From Jaminaea rosea (lineage: Eukaryota > Basidiomycota > Exobasidiomycetes > Microstromatales): a stretch of 64,000 bases of DNA. Under the pieces are notes generated by a model. That model was not told the DNA's origin and did no database searches. It saw only the letters and a program-made list of their open reading frames with translations. A program made the translations under genes and the position numbers. Below are positions 31,230-44,273 of this stretch, one piece after another (the first letter of the stretch is position 1; each line of letters opens with the position of its first letter). The DNA lies in assembly GCF_003144245.1 (NCBI RefSeq), contig NW_020289986.1:124001-188000 (forward strand), read 5' to 3'.

Positions 31230-34200
31230 ATGATGAACTCAATAACGCTCAAAGAGCTGCTCATTCTTGCCTTCCTACCACTTTACCAATCCTTTGTGGC
31301 CATCACAATGCGACACAAGGACTACGAATGCTGGCTCGAGGCGATCCAGAGCGGCACGCAGGTGCAAGAGAAGCCGGTGCCGCTCGTGCGACGTCTATCT
31401 GATGGGTCTAGGCATGGACGTGCTGCGTTGTCGCTCACGGCGGGCATCAAAGTGAGTCGCGATCGAGCCGTGGTCAGCATGTATCTTTTGGCAGCTCACG
31501 ACAGCACCTGTCTTGTTCTCGTAGTACGTGCTCAAATGGCGTCGCCTCCCAGCCTGGTCGCACCTGACACCCGACACGCAAGACCAGCTCGCGACCTGCT
31601 CCTGGACGACTTTGACAATCAACGGCGAAGTACTGGGTGAAGGCCTAGTGTCTGATGTCTCGCATCAACGAGACCAGCCTACGCTGGATCGCATCGCCGC
31701 ATCCCCCGAAGTCATGGGCCGTCCGCTCGTCTTCGAGCTAGAGGCCACGGGTACCGTTCCTCTACCCTTGGTCATGCGCAACGGACGTCTGACATTGACG
31801 CTTCATCGCTCTCGAGAGGTGCTGCGGCGTGCGCTCAAAGGTCGAGCTCATTCGGATGTTGCTCATCTAATGCCGGCCTCGCGTGCAAGCCCTGTACATG
31901 GCTCGCCTCCGCCTTCTGTGAGTCCACGATGTCATTGTGGCGCCGTAGCTAGTATACTTACTTCTCGACTCGGCCTTAGGTCCCGCCGACGATCTTCAAC
32001 TGGTATTTTGAGGTTGTACACCCGCAAGGCTACCAGCGACAGAGGTCAGGCAGCAACAAGCTCCGCCACAGCATATCGCTGACTCTCGCAAAGCTCAGTA
32101 CTCTCAGCCTCCACAGTGCCAGCAATCATGGCAGCGCCAGAGGCTCGACGGTTTCTCAAGCAACCGACTACGGCGACCCGGATGACCCTAGCCATCGTCG
32201 TCCCGGCTCGCCAGAGACGCCAAAAGCCTCGAAGGCCGGTGAAGGAGAGGGTGAGACGCGCGAACGTGGAGCCTCGGAGAGCACCGTAGTGCCCACCCGA
32301 CGTAGACGACCCAGTGCCAACTTGTCCATTGAGAACGGCCGCTTGCTTGTGCTCTCGCTCGACCGAGACCCACTTATCCGCCGCGACCTTCAAGGATATG
32401 AGACGCCTGTCTCCAGTCCGGTCGCAGGCAAGCGGACTTCGGCGCAACGTGAGATACTTCGCCGCTCGATATCCAGCCCTATGGAGGTGCCCACCTCTAT
32501 GCCGAGGCCGAGCCCGACCACACTGCAAAGCACGCGGCCTATGGTCCCATCGCAACCGCTTCGACCATTCGTGGCTGCAGACTTACGCGACCATAGTGAC
32601 CCGCTCAGCTTCTCGACGCCCAGCAATCCTGGCACCGGCACGACGATCGCAACTACCAGCGGCAGCAGCGGGCAGCGTTTGTCCGGCACAAGCGGCGGTG
32701 TGCGCAGTCCTGTCGTGCGTAGCCCCGGAGGCCAAGCCGCCATGACCTCGCCCACTTCGCTTCAGCGAGCGCACAGCGTCTCCTCTGCCAGTCCAAGCAG
32801 TCCTCTGGCTAGCTCCGCACTGAGTCCGCGAGCTAGCACCGCGGCGAAGCATATCCACTACGCCTCCAATGTCAACCACTCGTCGCCTGTCGACCCACGT
32901 CGCTCCCAGCCTAGGGCAGAGCGAGCTCGAGCCGCGCTTGGCTACGTGCCGGGAAGGAATCCACTTCTGGTTGCAGCAGAGGTGGCCACCACCGCCCGCA
33001 AGAATTCATTGCAGTCCAATGAGAGAAGGAGCGCCGATGTTGCTGTGCGCTCCGCTGCTTCTATGGATGGTCATGGCTCTTATCGGTCGCAACGAACGGC
33101 AGATTCCATGGGCCTACCTCAGAGAAAGGTCTCGATGCCGGACATGATTAGCAGGTTGCGTAAAGCCAGCATGGACTTAGTCCCCACGAATGCAGCCTCC
33201 AACGTGCACACGACCCCCTCTTCGACTACAGGCCTTCATCGTGTCAGGGCGGTGAGCCAGCCAGCACCTCCTCCGATGTCTCTCTCCATGCTGTTACGAC
33301 CTGTCAATCAGAGGAGAGGCAGCGACAATGACAGTGCCGCGACTACGAGGACACGAGGCGGCACTGTTGTGCAAAAACCTTCGTGGGGTCAAAGCACGAT
33401 CTCGATTGTACGAGCTTCGTCGCAATCGGGCTCTGGACCTGTCTCACCTGGTGCAAGCACCTTCAACGATCTTCCTCCTCCGCCACCCCCTCCCAAGCCC
33501 AATTCTTACGCCTCACCTCGCGGCTCACGCCACTCCAGCAACCTCAGTGACGGCACGATCGACCGTGCGCTTCGTCAAGTCTACGATGAACTGGCTGATC
33601 GAGGCCGATTCAACGACACCGACTCTGTCGTCTCCAGCCCGTCGACTTACGGCGGTCTTCTACCTCCTATCAATGGCGGCTCGAGGCGACCAAAGGCCGC
33701 CGGTGACTCGCGTCCCGTCACGAGCGGCATCGGCGGAGCCACATCGCCCTCGAGCAGCGCACGTCCTCTTTCGTGGGTCGTCGACGGGCAAGGTGATGAT
33801 CGAAGGCGCAGCACATCATCAACGACAGTCGATGCACCTCTTGTCAGCAATGGTTTCTTGTCTCAACCTACCGCTACCTCGATCGACGGTGATGCGGACG
33901 ACGAAGGAACAGACGATCACAGAGCCATTGATGAGCAATCTGCTCACTCAACTTCCGCGAGTAGCGGTGCCCTCACTCCAAGCTTCTCGCGGGTCGTTGC
34001 TCCTCTTCTCACGCCAGTGACCGAGACGCTCGAGGAGTCAAACGCGATGGACCGCAACTCCCTTCGCGGAAGCATGATTGCACTTGGCAGCCCAGCAACC
34101 GCTCCTGGGGCCTGGCAGCAGGCTCATGGACTCGGTATCACGTCACCATTGACCTCGATCGACGCGTCGCACCAGCAGCAGCAGCCTTCTCTGCCGGAGA

Positions 34201-36200
34201 GGGAGTCGAGTCTCGCCCGCATGAGGAAGAGAGCGACCAGTCTCAAGGATCGCTCTGTTGTCTCTGTTGAGGAGCTCGAGGAGCGATTGAAGGACGAGGG
34301 CGTAGCTCCAGATGCAGCTGATGACATGTCTGTCGCGGACGGTGAAGCGGCTCATGCCCAGGCCTCGCGACCGGCGCATGACAATCGCATGCTGTCCTCC
34401 AGCACCTTCGGCGCCACCTCATCACCCGTACGGCCCATCTCACCTGCACCAAATCGGGTCGACCCCGCTCTCTCTGCCTCTCATTCGCAGCAAGGATCCT
34501 CGTCCTCCTCCTCATCTACCGCGCTCCTTTCGCTCCTTGCTGAGCTCCACAAGCTCAAAGAGCGGGAGACCGAGCTCCTCGCCCAACTCAACGGCCGAGA
34601 GGATGAGGCGCACGAAGAGCTGCAGACGGAGCTGCGCAAGCAGGCGGAGAGGGTCAAGAGATTGTCTGGTGATGTGAAGACGACCGTCGAGAAGAGGCAG
34701 AGGGAGAGAGCTTCCCTGATCCAGCAGCAGCACGAGCACTCCCAGCCATCGCCGGTTGTGGAGAAGGAGATGGAGCCGATGCTGCCAGATGAGCCCAGCG
34801 GCGGCCATGAATCGATAGACAATGCTTCGCACATGGCCACGCCCTCCGCCAGCCTGACGGAGCGCGATACCTCAACTGAGACGGCCCCTTCAGAAGGCAG
34901 TGCCGATACTGTCCCGACCTTCGACACCAATCCTGTCCTCACGCCGACCTTTGGTACTCAACCGCCTCAGCAAGCACAGACACCTCCTCGTTCCCGCCCG
35001 CAGCTTCAGTCTCAACGAGAGGAGCTGTCTCTCGAACTCGTCAAGCAGATGCGCCCAAGTAGGCATCGGCGCATCAGTTCGGACAAGATCGGCAGCGGTG
35101 GCGGCAATGGCGGTGATCTAGGATCTTGCTCCTCTATGGCCTCCTCAGCAGCGCTGAAGAGTAGCGGCCCGACCACACCTACGACGGCCGTAGCTCCCAA
35201 ACCAGAAGTCGACGGAACTCCAGCAGGAGCGATGAGAGACGGTGGTGGTCAAGCAGACTCGCAAGCCTCGGCGGTCCGCGACAAGTTTGAGGCCAAGGCC
35301 CGTGATGCTTCAGTCGACCGACCGTACGTAGGCAAGACCAAGTCCAGCGAGACCTCGAAGACACCGACGGGAGCTCGTGTATCTCCTTCGCAGTCGCGAG
35401 CTCCCTCGACCACACCACTGTCCTCACCCGCTGCGCCATACAAGCGCGGTGAAGCAGCTTCTTCCACAACAGTGGACGAAGCACTTGCGTCTGCCTCTCC
35501 TCTCGCATCGCCTCGCACGCCACCTGCTCCACCCACCACTCAGCCCCGTCCAGCTATCTCTGCCCTGGTGGGCCACCTGCGTCACGCACCCTCATCATCG
35601 AGCGCGACTTCCAAGTGGTCGCAGCCCTCTTGGTCTGCGCCTACTGCTGCGACTAGTGAGCCAGAGGTGGGCACGCCCAGTGCGATTGCTAGTAGTGGAG
35701 CCTTGAGTTCTGGCGCGGGACGCATTGAGAGACACGATGATGAAAAGGCCGGAGAAGAGGAGGAGACGGCAGAAAAGGAGGAGAGCGTAAAGTCCACGGA
35801 TGGGCAGGGGAAGGAGAAGAGCGCTGAGCCAACGGACGTGAAGCGGGAGTCAAAGACCGTCTCGCAGACGGTGGAGTCAGCCACGCCAACCAAGAGAGGA
35901 TCTTCTTCGTCTTCTACGGCCAAGCCTCGAGCATCGATCGATTCCTTTTTCCAGGACGACGAGCTGGAGGATGTTGACGACCTCATTGACGAAGCGTCCC
36001 ATGACGCCGACGGTGACGATGTAGAAGACAAGGAGAAGGCAAAAGAGAGCTTCAGGAATCTGGTGCAGGAGCAGAAGCATCAGTACGCGGAGCACAAGGG
36101 GATGACGGGAAACGGCAGTAAGCGGACCAGCCAATCCCGACCAGAGAGGAATGGCGCTTCTGCTGAGGGATCGACGAGCTTGCAGACGAATTGGACCTGA
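31230..36200 (+). CDS. Large unrecognised Ser-rich protein with N-terminal hydrophobic segment
   Basis: Model join(31230..31451, 31525..31917, 31980..36200), 1611 aa. I do not recognise a family. The first 26 residues include a hydrophobic segment (LKELLILAFLPLYQSFVAI), possibly a membrane anchor. Residues about 75-250 look folded and should be the conserved part (YVLKWRRLPAW, then FNWYFEVVHPQGYQR and GSNKLRHSISLTL across the third exon). The rest is Ser/Thr/Pro-rich and probably disordered, apart from a likely coiled coil at about residues 1050-1125 (LLAELHKLKERETELLAQL on) and an acidic patch near the C-terminus (DDELEDVDDLIDEA). Both introns have GTGAGT donors and keep phase 0. The start rests on the first ATG of the hydrophobic exon; an earlier exon cannot be excluded. 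Confidence 0.65.
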
Positions 36201-36376
36201 AAGGGAGAAGGAGAAATTCGCAGTGCCATGTTATACCCGTAGCGAAGGATTGTCTACTGTTTCCCTTCTTCATATCCGTTGTTCAGTGAATATCTTGCAT
36301 TGCCGTGCCTCACCATGCTCGCGCGCCTGCTTGACTTGGATATCGTGTGATGCATTATCTCCCCCTTCTCAGCGCG

Positions 36377-37345
36377 CTATCTCCCCTGTGCGTTCCTGAT
36401 CAATAGCCTCACATCGTTGACAAACCTCGCCACCATATCCTCATACTCTGTCCAGTCATGCCCGCCCTTCTCCCCGTTCAGTGTCGTCTCCTCCCCACCC
36501 CAATTACCTCCCGGTATCTCAATTCCCAATGCCTGCGAGAAGGTGCCCGCCTTGATAGCTGCCAAGGTGGAGCTCCCCTCTGTCACCAGGTCAAAGACGG
36601 TGCGACAGTTGGGAGGCGTGGAGAGCTCTACTTCCAGCTCGTGTTGGAGAGTAGCCTCGCCGGAGCCAGAGGGGGGAACAGTCACTTGCGTGAGGTCGAT
36701 GCGCATGCCACCTTCGTGCGTATAGGACAGTCGATTCTTCTCGCGATAGAAGTCGGTGGATTGGTCTGGGCCGGGCTCGGTAGCTTGCACTTCGAGATTG
36801 ACCGATATCCTGAAATCGAAATGTCTACCCGGGCAGTGCACCTCGAGATTGCCCAGTCGATGCTTGACGATACAACCCCTCGGCTTCGTGCGAAGACTCT
36901 CCGCCTCCTTGGTAACGCGCAATCTCTCCCCCCGCCCAGTGCCGTGGAAATAGTCAATCTCATTGTGACGCTTGTACTGCACCCTCGGCCTCCCTTGAGC
37001 AGGCTGGCAGAGGCCGTTGAGGAGTCCATTGAAATGGCGATGCGCCTCCTGACTCATTCCGCTCACGAAGCGGGTGTTGCTCGGATTTGACAGAACGACA
37101 TCGTGAGCTACAGGGTGGACGATGCGCTGATTTGTGCGCGTGTCAATGAGGGTGCCCAGCTTGGCCTCGATCTCGATCTCGCCATCGACGTCTGGGCCAA
37201 GGAGATGGCCGCCTTGTGAAGTGTGGTAGATCCACGAGGAGATGCTGAGGAGGAAGTCGTCTAGAGGATCAGTGCCAAAGATGGAGCGTGGTACGTCGCC
37301 CTGTGGTGGGGCGGAGGAGGCAGAGGGCTGGGATGACGACGCCAT
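36377..37345 (-). CDS. CET1: mRNA 5'-triphosphatase (capping enzyme beta subunit, TTM family)
   Basis: A single exon of 322 aa; an upstream in-frame ATG at 37393 would add 16 residues. The triphosphate tunnel pattern is clear: the first Glu strand GEIEIEAKLG (about residues 57-66) and the distal HELEVELST strand supply the metal-binding glutamates, with basic tunnel strands such as VQYKRHNEIDYF, RLRVTKEA and DFRISVNLEVQ between. This enzyme removes the gamma phosphate from nascent RNA as the first step of cap formation in the nucleus. It is shorter than yeast Cet1 because it lacks most of the N-terminal extension. The C-terminal residues (FVNDVRLLIRNAQGR) look complete. Confidence 0.88.
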   Translation of the reverse strand: MASSSQPSASSAPPQGDVPRSIFGTDPLDDFLLSISSWIYHTSQGGHLLGPDVDGEIEIEAKLGTLIDTRTNQRIVHPVAHDVVLSNPSNTRFVSGMSQEAHRHFNGLLNGLCQPAQGRPRVQYKRHNEIDYFHGTGRGERLRVTKEAESLRTKPRGCIVKHRLGNLEVHCPGRHFDFRISVNLEVQATEPGPDQSTDFYREKNRLSYTHEGGMRIDLTQVTVPPSGSGEATLQHELEVELSTPPNCRTVFDLVTEGSSTLAAIKAGTFSQALGIEIPGGNWGGEETTLNGEKGGHDWTEYEDMVARFVNDVRLLIRNAQGR

Positions 37346-37585
37346 CGTAGTGAAGAGGCGTCGTAGGGTGACTATACGAAGGGACGGCAACAAGCTCTAG
37401 AAGCCAAGACGCGCCCATTTCGCAGCCAAGACGGATGGACGGAAGCCCATCGGATGGATGACGTAAGCACAACTCTCCTCCCGTCCGCCGCACAGACCTT
37501 CGCCGGCGGCAGGGGAGCAAAGGCGAGGGCGGCGACTTGCCTCCTTCACTTCTTTCGTCAGCAAGCATTCATTTACGTCCTAACC

Positions 37586-39604
37586 ATGCAAAGGGCAATA
37601 GCGTGGACGACGACGACGACAACACCATGCAGGCGGCCAGTCAATAGATCGTTTCTTCGCTCGCAGCCATGGAGATGCTTTGCAACGGCGGCGGATCCAC
37701 CACCGCGCCCATCATCGTCCAAGTCGCCTTCATCCTCGTCATCAAATCAATACGCAAACTCTCCCTGGCGACGGCCCCTTGGCTCAGCTCAGACGCTCAC
37801 GCTACTCAGCAGCTCCTCGCGTGCCCTTCTCTTCGCACTCGAGCAATCCCTGCAAGGAGCAATCAAGGCGATAGAGAAGACGACCCCCGCAGGTGAACAG
37901 GGCAAGCAAGACCAAGACAGCTTCACCTTGGTATTCGCAATTGACAAGACATTGCCCAAGGAGGTGTTAGGAGGAGCAACTCAGATGCTGAGAGATGTAG
38001 CCATGCCGCACGTTGGCGTCTTGTGCGATCCATTGCCAGAGGCATGGTTGCCACCCGCTGCGTTGGGGGAGGCGGCTTCCTCCTCGTCTTCTTCAGCTTC
38101 ATCCTCGCAATCCCCACTGCTGCATCTCGTTTCCCTCTCCCTTCTTCCCTCAACCCTCGTAACGCCCTTTGCCTCCACCATCCCCGGCTCAGCCCCTATC
38201 AAAGCTGGCCGCTGGGCGACGGGAAAGGCAGCCTTCGATGACAGCCATTCACGAGTCGACGCTCTGGCCGAGACGGAGGGCAAAGATTGGCGGGACCTCT
38301 GGGGTCGGGAGAATGCCGCAAATGCCCTGCCTACTGTCTTGGAGGGAATGAAAGCAGAGGATGTCCTGGCAACTCTGGTAGTCGGGAGCGATGATGCTCC
38401 TCAAGGGCTGTTGGAGGGGCTGGACGCGAGACATGCAAGTGGAGGAGCACCCCTCGTTGGGTCATTGGCGAGTAATATCTTCTTTGAGACTGGCGGACGT
38501 GATCGGTGTATGTTCTACAGGGCGAGCAGTAAGACCGAGGCAGAGCTGAGGGACAAGGGAGCAGTAGGCCTCGTCTTTGCTTCACAGTCTCAGGCGGCGG
38601 CGGAGGCGAGCAGCGGCAGCCGCAGTGGGAGCAGCAAACCCAGCCTGGAGACAAAGACGCCATGGCAACGTCTCGAGGCCCTACCGCAAGGCCGTGACTC
38701 AACGGCAAAGCCAACGCTGCGCCGCATCACCCGTGCCAAAGGCAACATTGTCTCACTCCTCGCTGAGCAGGACGACTTCTCCCCGCCCGAAGGTCGCAAC
38801 GCCTGTCAAGCTTTCCTCCGCGACGTAGCCGAGGGGCGCAAATCCAGTATCACCGCTAGCTCAGAAGCGGCCGCCACAGCGAGCAAGAACAACATGACTC
38901 CAGAAGAGCAGCGTAATCTTTCCTCTCGCGTGGGGAAAGAGGAGCAATTCTGGGCGGCAGTATACCGTTCACCCCGAGATGCGGAGGAAAAGACCCCAAG
39001 GCCTGTGCTGGTGAGCAGAATCTTGTCGGGTCATCCTGGCAGGGGCACTCTGTCCTTGGAGACGGACCTCGATCTTTCAGAGGGTGGCGCGATGGAGGAT
39101 CCTATAGCCGGGCTGGGTACAAAGAGGGGAGAGCTCTGGATCCAGTTCTTCAAACAGGTGGGAGATGAGCGTGGTCAGCACCACGTCATCGACGTTCCCG
39201 GCTCAGATCTGGGGGCGTGGGCCCTCCCGCGCTTCTTATTCGTTGCAGCGCTTGCTACTGAGGCTGCGGCCCCCACATCAGCAGCAGCGTCAGCTCCCGA
39301 GGCAGGCGCGAAGCAACAGAAGGCACGCGTCCACGCCCTCCCCAACGTCTTCCTGCTGCCTAGCTCCGGCGCCCCCTCTTCCACTGCAGGAGGTAGTGAC
39401 GCCGAGGATGGAGGCGGTGGGTCCATATTGAAGCGTGAGGGAGGCGGCAACAGCGCCGGCACAATGGTGAAAGGGGAAGAGGGTAAGCTCAGCAGCGATG
39501 TTGAGCGGAGGACGAGCATGTGGCGTTTGCCGGGGACGAGCGTTCTGCTTGATCTCAGAGGAGAGGCCGGAAGTGGTGCTGGCGATGGGAAGAAGTCATC
39601 GTAA
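37586..39604 (+). CDS. Probable mitochondrial FIST-domain-like protein
   Basis: A single exon of 672 aa. The N-terminus (MQRAIAWTTTTTTPCRRPVN on, to WRCFATAADPP) is Arg/Ser/Thr-rich without acids, a plausible mitochondrial presequence. The body has FIST-like features: alternating strands ending in FTLVFAIDK, a VLATLVVGSDD strand, GAPLVGSLASNIFF, and RCMFYRASS followed by GAVGLVFA. FIST domains are proposed ligand-sensing domains, mostly described in bacteria; the fungal role is unknown to me. The C-terminal part is Ala/Ser-rich with a Gly-rich segment. Identification is tentative. The frame is open for its whole length and antisense frames look like shadows. Confidence 0.5.
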   Translation: MQRAIAWTTTTTTPCRRPVNRSFLRSQPWRCFATAADPPPRPSSSKSPSSSSSNQYANSPWRRPLGSAQTLTLLSSSSRALLFALEQSLQGAIKAIEKTTPAGEQGKQDQDSFTLVFAIDKTLPKEVLGGATQMLRDVAMPHVGVLCDPLPEAWLPPAALGEAASSSSSSASSSQSPLLHLVSLSLLPSTLVTPFASTIPGSAPIKAGRWATGKAAFDDSHSRVDALAETEGKDWRDLWGRENAANALPTVLEGMKAEDVLATLVVGSDDAPQGLLEGLDARHASGGAPLVGSLASNIFFETGGRDRCMFYRASSKTEAELRDKGAVGLVFASQSQAAAEASSGSRSGSSKPSLETKTPWQRLEALPQGRDSTAKPTLRRITRAKGNIVSLLAEQDDFSPPEGRNACQAFLRDVAEGRKSSITASSEAAATASKNNMTPEEQRNLSSRVGKEEQFWAAVYRSPRDAEEKTPRPVLVSRILSGHPGRGTLSLETDLDLSEGGAMEDPIAGLGTKRGELWIQFFKQVGDERGQHHVIDVPGSDLGAWALPRFLFVAALATEAAAPTSAAASAPEAGAKQQKARVHALPNVFLLPSSGAPSSTAGGSDAEDGGGGSILKREGGGNSAGTMVKGEEGKLSSDVERRTSMWRLPGTSVLLDLRGEAGSGAGDGKKSS

Positions 39605-39681
39605 GGTACAAGTCAATTAACATCTAGATGCAATTGCAGACAAAAAGCGCTTCTATCACCCATCCACTTCCCCTCATCGAA

Positions 39682-41679
39682 TCATACCGGCCTGAGCACC
39701 CTCAGCAACTCCTTCTCCCACACCTTCAACTCAGTCCCATCCTCCCCTCTGAGCTTGACGCTATTCACGTCCTTGACATCTGCCAAAACGCGCTGCTGCT
39801 CAGCATGAGCGTCGGCGAAGAGGGACCAGGGGAGGCAGAGAGCCGTTCCTTCACGAGGTGTCTCTTCTGAAGCTGCGACAGGTGCACTGTTTGATGTACT
39901 GGCGGCGGCCGCCTCCGGGGCTGCGGTTGTGGTGGGCTCCTCTGCGCCCATGAGGAAGTCGTCGCGGAGCTCGAGGTCGAGCCCGCCAGTCGCTGCTGGC
40001 GCTTCAGCTGATGCTTCGCCCTGCGTCTTCGCCTCTGATGTTGAAGCGTCTCCCTGACCAGCCTCAACCGCTGCTCCTCCCTCCATGGTCTGGTCGCCCT
40101 CGATCGGTGCCGCAGCCGACTCGTCATCATTCTTGTCATCCGTCGTCACCCACTCTCCTTGCCTCGTGCGCCTGAGCTCCACGACATGCGCCGCACTCGA
40201 GCAAGCAAGCCCAACGTCATGCACAATGGACCGCACGTACGTGCCAGAGGAGACTGTCATGCGAAGCCTGAAGGCGGCAGGATCCACTGACTTGGAGGCG
40301 GCTGCATCCTCCGCTGCCGTGGTCGCAGCAGCGGCCTGGTCCTCGGAGACAGCAGGGTCCGCAGCGACCTCACTCTGGCCCTCTGTGGCGTGGGCAGCGG
40401 CTTCGGCCTCCTTTGTCGCCTTCTCCGCCTCTTCGCCCTTGTTGTACACAGTCTCTGTCTCTCCCTCCTTCTGGCCCGCCAACTCCTTGACCCTGCCAAT
40501 CAACTTCTTGTCCTCTTCGGGGATCTCCTTCTCGGGCCACTTCCACGAATGCTGCCCTGCATCGTGCCAATTCTGCAACTCCAGCCTGACCACTTCAATC
40601 TCCCTGGGATCGATAGGTCGGGGCAAGGGGAGGTTCTGCCTCGCATAGTCCATGAGGCGTTTTCCGTCCATCTTTACTGCGGAGAAGAGGGGCGGGTATT
40701 GGAGGAGCGGACCGGTGAAGTAGGGGAGGAACGAGGTGATCATGTCCGAGGTAACGTGAGAGTGGGGCTTGCGCAGCATGATTGGGTCCTGTGAGTCGTA
40801 CGAGGTGGTGCTCGCGCCAAGAAGGCCAACCGTTTCGTACGTCTTTGCGCAATCCAAGAAGCCCTGTAGCGCCTTTGTTCCCGTACCCACACCGATGACC
40901 AGCACACCGCTAGCCAAGGGGTCGAGGGTACCTCCCTGACCCACTTTGGGAGGTGCAGCTTTATTGCGCCAACGCTTGTCTTGCGGTCGCCAAGCTTTGC
41001 CGCCATGCCCCTCCGGAATGGAGCCGTTCGGGTTGCGAAAGAGCGGAGAGTGTGCGAAGAGGTCTTTGAGGACCTCGAGGAGGTCCTTTGTGCGAGGCAG
41101 GAGGGAGCAGAATTGTTAGCGCGGTGTCTCAGGTACCTCGTCGGGGAAAGAGCGGCTCACCATGCAAGGCGGTCCACTAGGCTTGTCAATGGCGAAGACG
41201 CCGTTCAAGGGACGTGATGCGATCGATCCGGGGATATGACCTGGATGCTGCACATTTTTCTCTGATGCTGACGAGGGGCCGGCATCCCTGCCACCACCAC
41301 TGCCGCCGCCGCCTCCGCGTCCTCCTCGTTGAGGTCGATAGCCACCGCCTCTACCGCCACCGCCTCCCCTGCCTCGTCCGCCACCACCACCGTCACCACC
41401 GCCTCGCCCTCCTCTGCCAGTAGGATCAAATCGTCCTCGTCCTCCTCGCTGAGATTGGAAGTTGCCCCCTCCTTTGGAAGAGCCAAGGGTGGGAGGTGCG
41501 CCTGAGAGGTCGGGCATGCTGCTGAATGGGCGCGGGTGAAGAGGGGAGGCTGATGCTGCGGAATGAAGACCAAGATTCCTCAAGATTGCGAGCAGCGACT
41601 GCGTGGTGACAGGCGGGGATTGTAATGCTGTCACGAGGCTCGCTCTCAGCATACAAGCAAGCGCAGGGATGTGGTTCAA
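39682..41679 (-). CDS. PUS4: tRNA pseudouridine-55 synthase, TruB/PUS4 type, with RGG-rich N-terminus
   Basis: Model complement(join(39682..41085, 41161..41679)), 640 aa from the first ATG. The intron (donor GTGAGC at 41160, acceptor CACAAAG) joins IDKPSGPPCM to DLLEVLKDLF. The catalytic Asp lies in GQGGTLDPLASGVLVIG, followed by TKALQGFLDCAKTYE, LQYPPLFSAVKMDGKRLMDYA and SSGTYVRSIVHDVGLACSS, all TruB signatures. It makes pseudouridine 55 in the tRNA T loop. Two features are unusual: a Gly/Arg-rich RGG segment before the catalytic domain, and a long Ala/Glu/Thr-rich insert within it. The first residues (with MLRASLVTALQS at 41652) look like a mitochondrial presequence; an internal ATG at 41517 (MPDLSG) would give a form without it. 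The start is therefore uncertain. Confidence 0.85.
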
Positions 41680-41955
41680 GGAAAAGTCGGCGACAACCTG
41701 ACTCCACCCGCGTCAGTCCAAGAAGGCGGACTGGACTTTTGGGCGCGGATGCTCGACTTCTTCGCGCATCAAGGAGATAGAAGCAACAGAAGACTAATAA
41801 CGGCAGCAGCGTTCACCTTTCAGGTCGATGAGTAGCGAAAGATGATTCATCGTATGACAGACTGCATAGATCCTCCTGTTCTTTGGATCGAGCGACATTA
41901 TGAATGTGACCCCTCTTCTTTCTCCTCAGCTCCCTCCCTTCTCTATGCCTTTCGC

Positions 41956-43574
<1,619 letters not shown>

Positions 43575-43825
43575 GGTGTTGGTCAGTGATGGGAGTGATG
43601 GTGAAGCTGCGAGCGAGAGAGCAACGACGAGGAGCGCAGGACTCAAATTGCTCGGCCGCCTGCACTCCACCCGCGCTCACAGTCGACTCGACTCGAGGCA
43701 GGCAGCGACCATCGGATCGGGTCCGCGTGGCTGGTCAAACCGCTCCGTCGACGCCTACCTTGTTCCCGTCCGCCTTCTCGTCATCGTTACCATCACCACC
43801 ACACCAACCCATCACTACACTAGTC

Positions 43826-44076
43826 ATGCCCCTCTTCTTCCCTCTCTCAGAAGACTCGCGTGAGCGCATCAACCGCATCATTGCCATCGGCCACAATGTG
43901 GTTCACTACGGATGGGTACCCTTTGTCCTCTACGTTGGGTACACGAGGAGTAGCCCGCAGCCTAGCCTGATCAAGTGAGCGAGCAGAGATAGCAGAAGCT
44001 GGAGCTGAGAGTATGTCTGACCCTTGCTCTCTGTCTCCCTTGCGATCCGTGCAGGCTCATCTCGCCGCTGGCTTGA
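43826..44076 (+). CDS. TOM7: TOM7, small subunit of the mitochondrial outer-membrane translocase
   Basis: Model join(43826..43974, 44055..44076), 56 aa, normal for the family. The protein has PLSEDSRERINRI, a single membrane segment around VHYGWVPFVLYVGYT, and the family C-terminus RSSPQPSLIKLISPLA, whose last eight codons depend on splicing (donor GTGAGC at 43975, acceptor CCGTGCAG ending 44054). TOM7 modulates assembly and stability of the TOM complex. The upstream in-frame extension has no family match, so MPLFFPLSED is the start. Confidence 0.93.
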
Positions 44077-44273
44077 AGAGAAGAAGGAAGATATAAGGAA
44101 GCAAGATGGACGGGGTCGATGCGATTAGGGTCGATACTCGAGACGGTCTCTCACTCCACATCACAGGCTCACAGCAGCTCACTGTACATCACCACTATGC
44201 AAGACATGCGATTGCGAACCAACTCGCTCTCTCACTGCGCTCCGCTTTGTACTCCCTCGTTTCTCTCGTCCCA

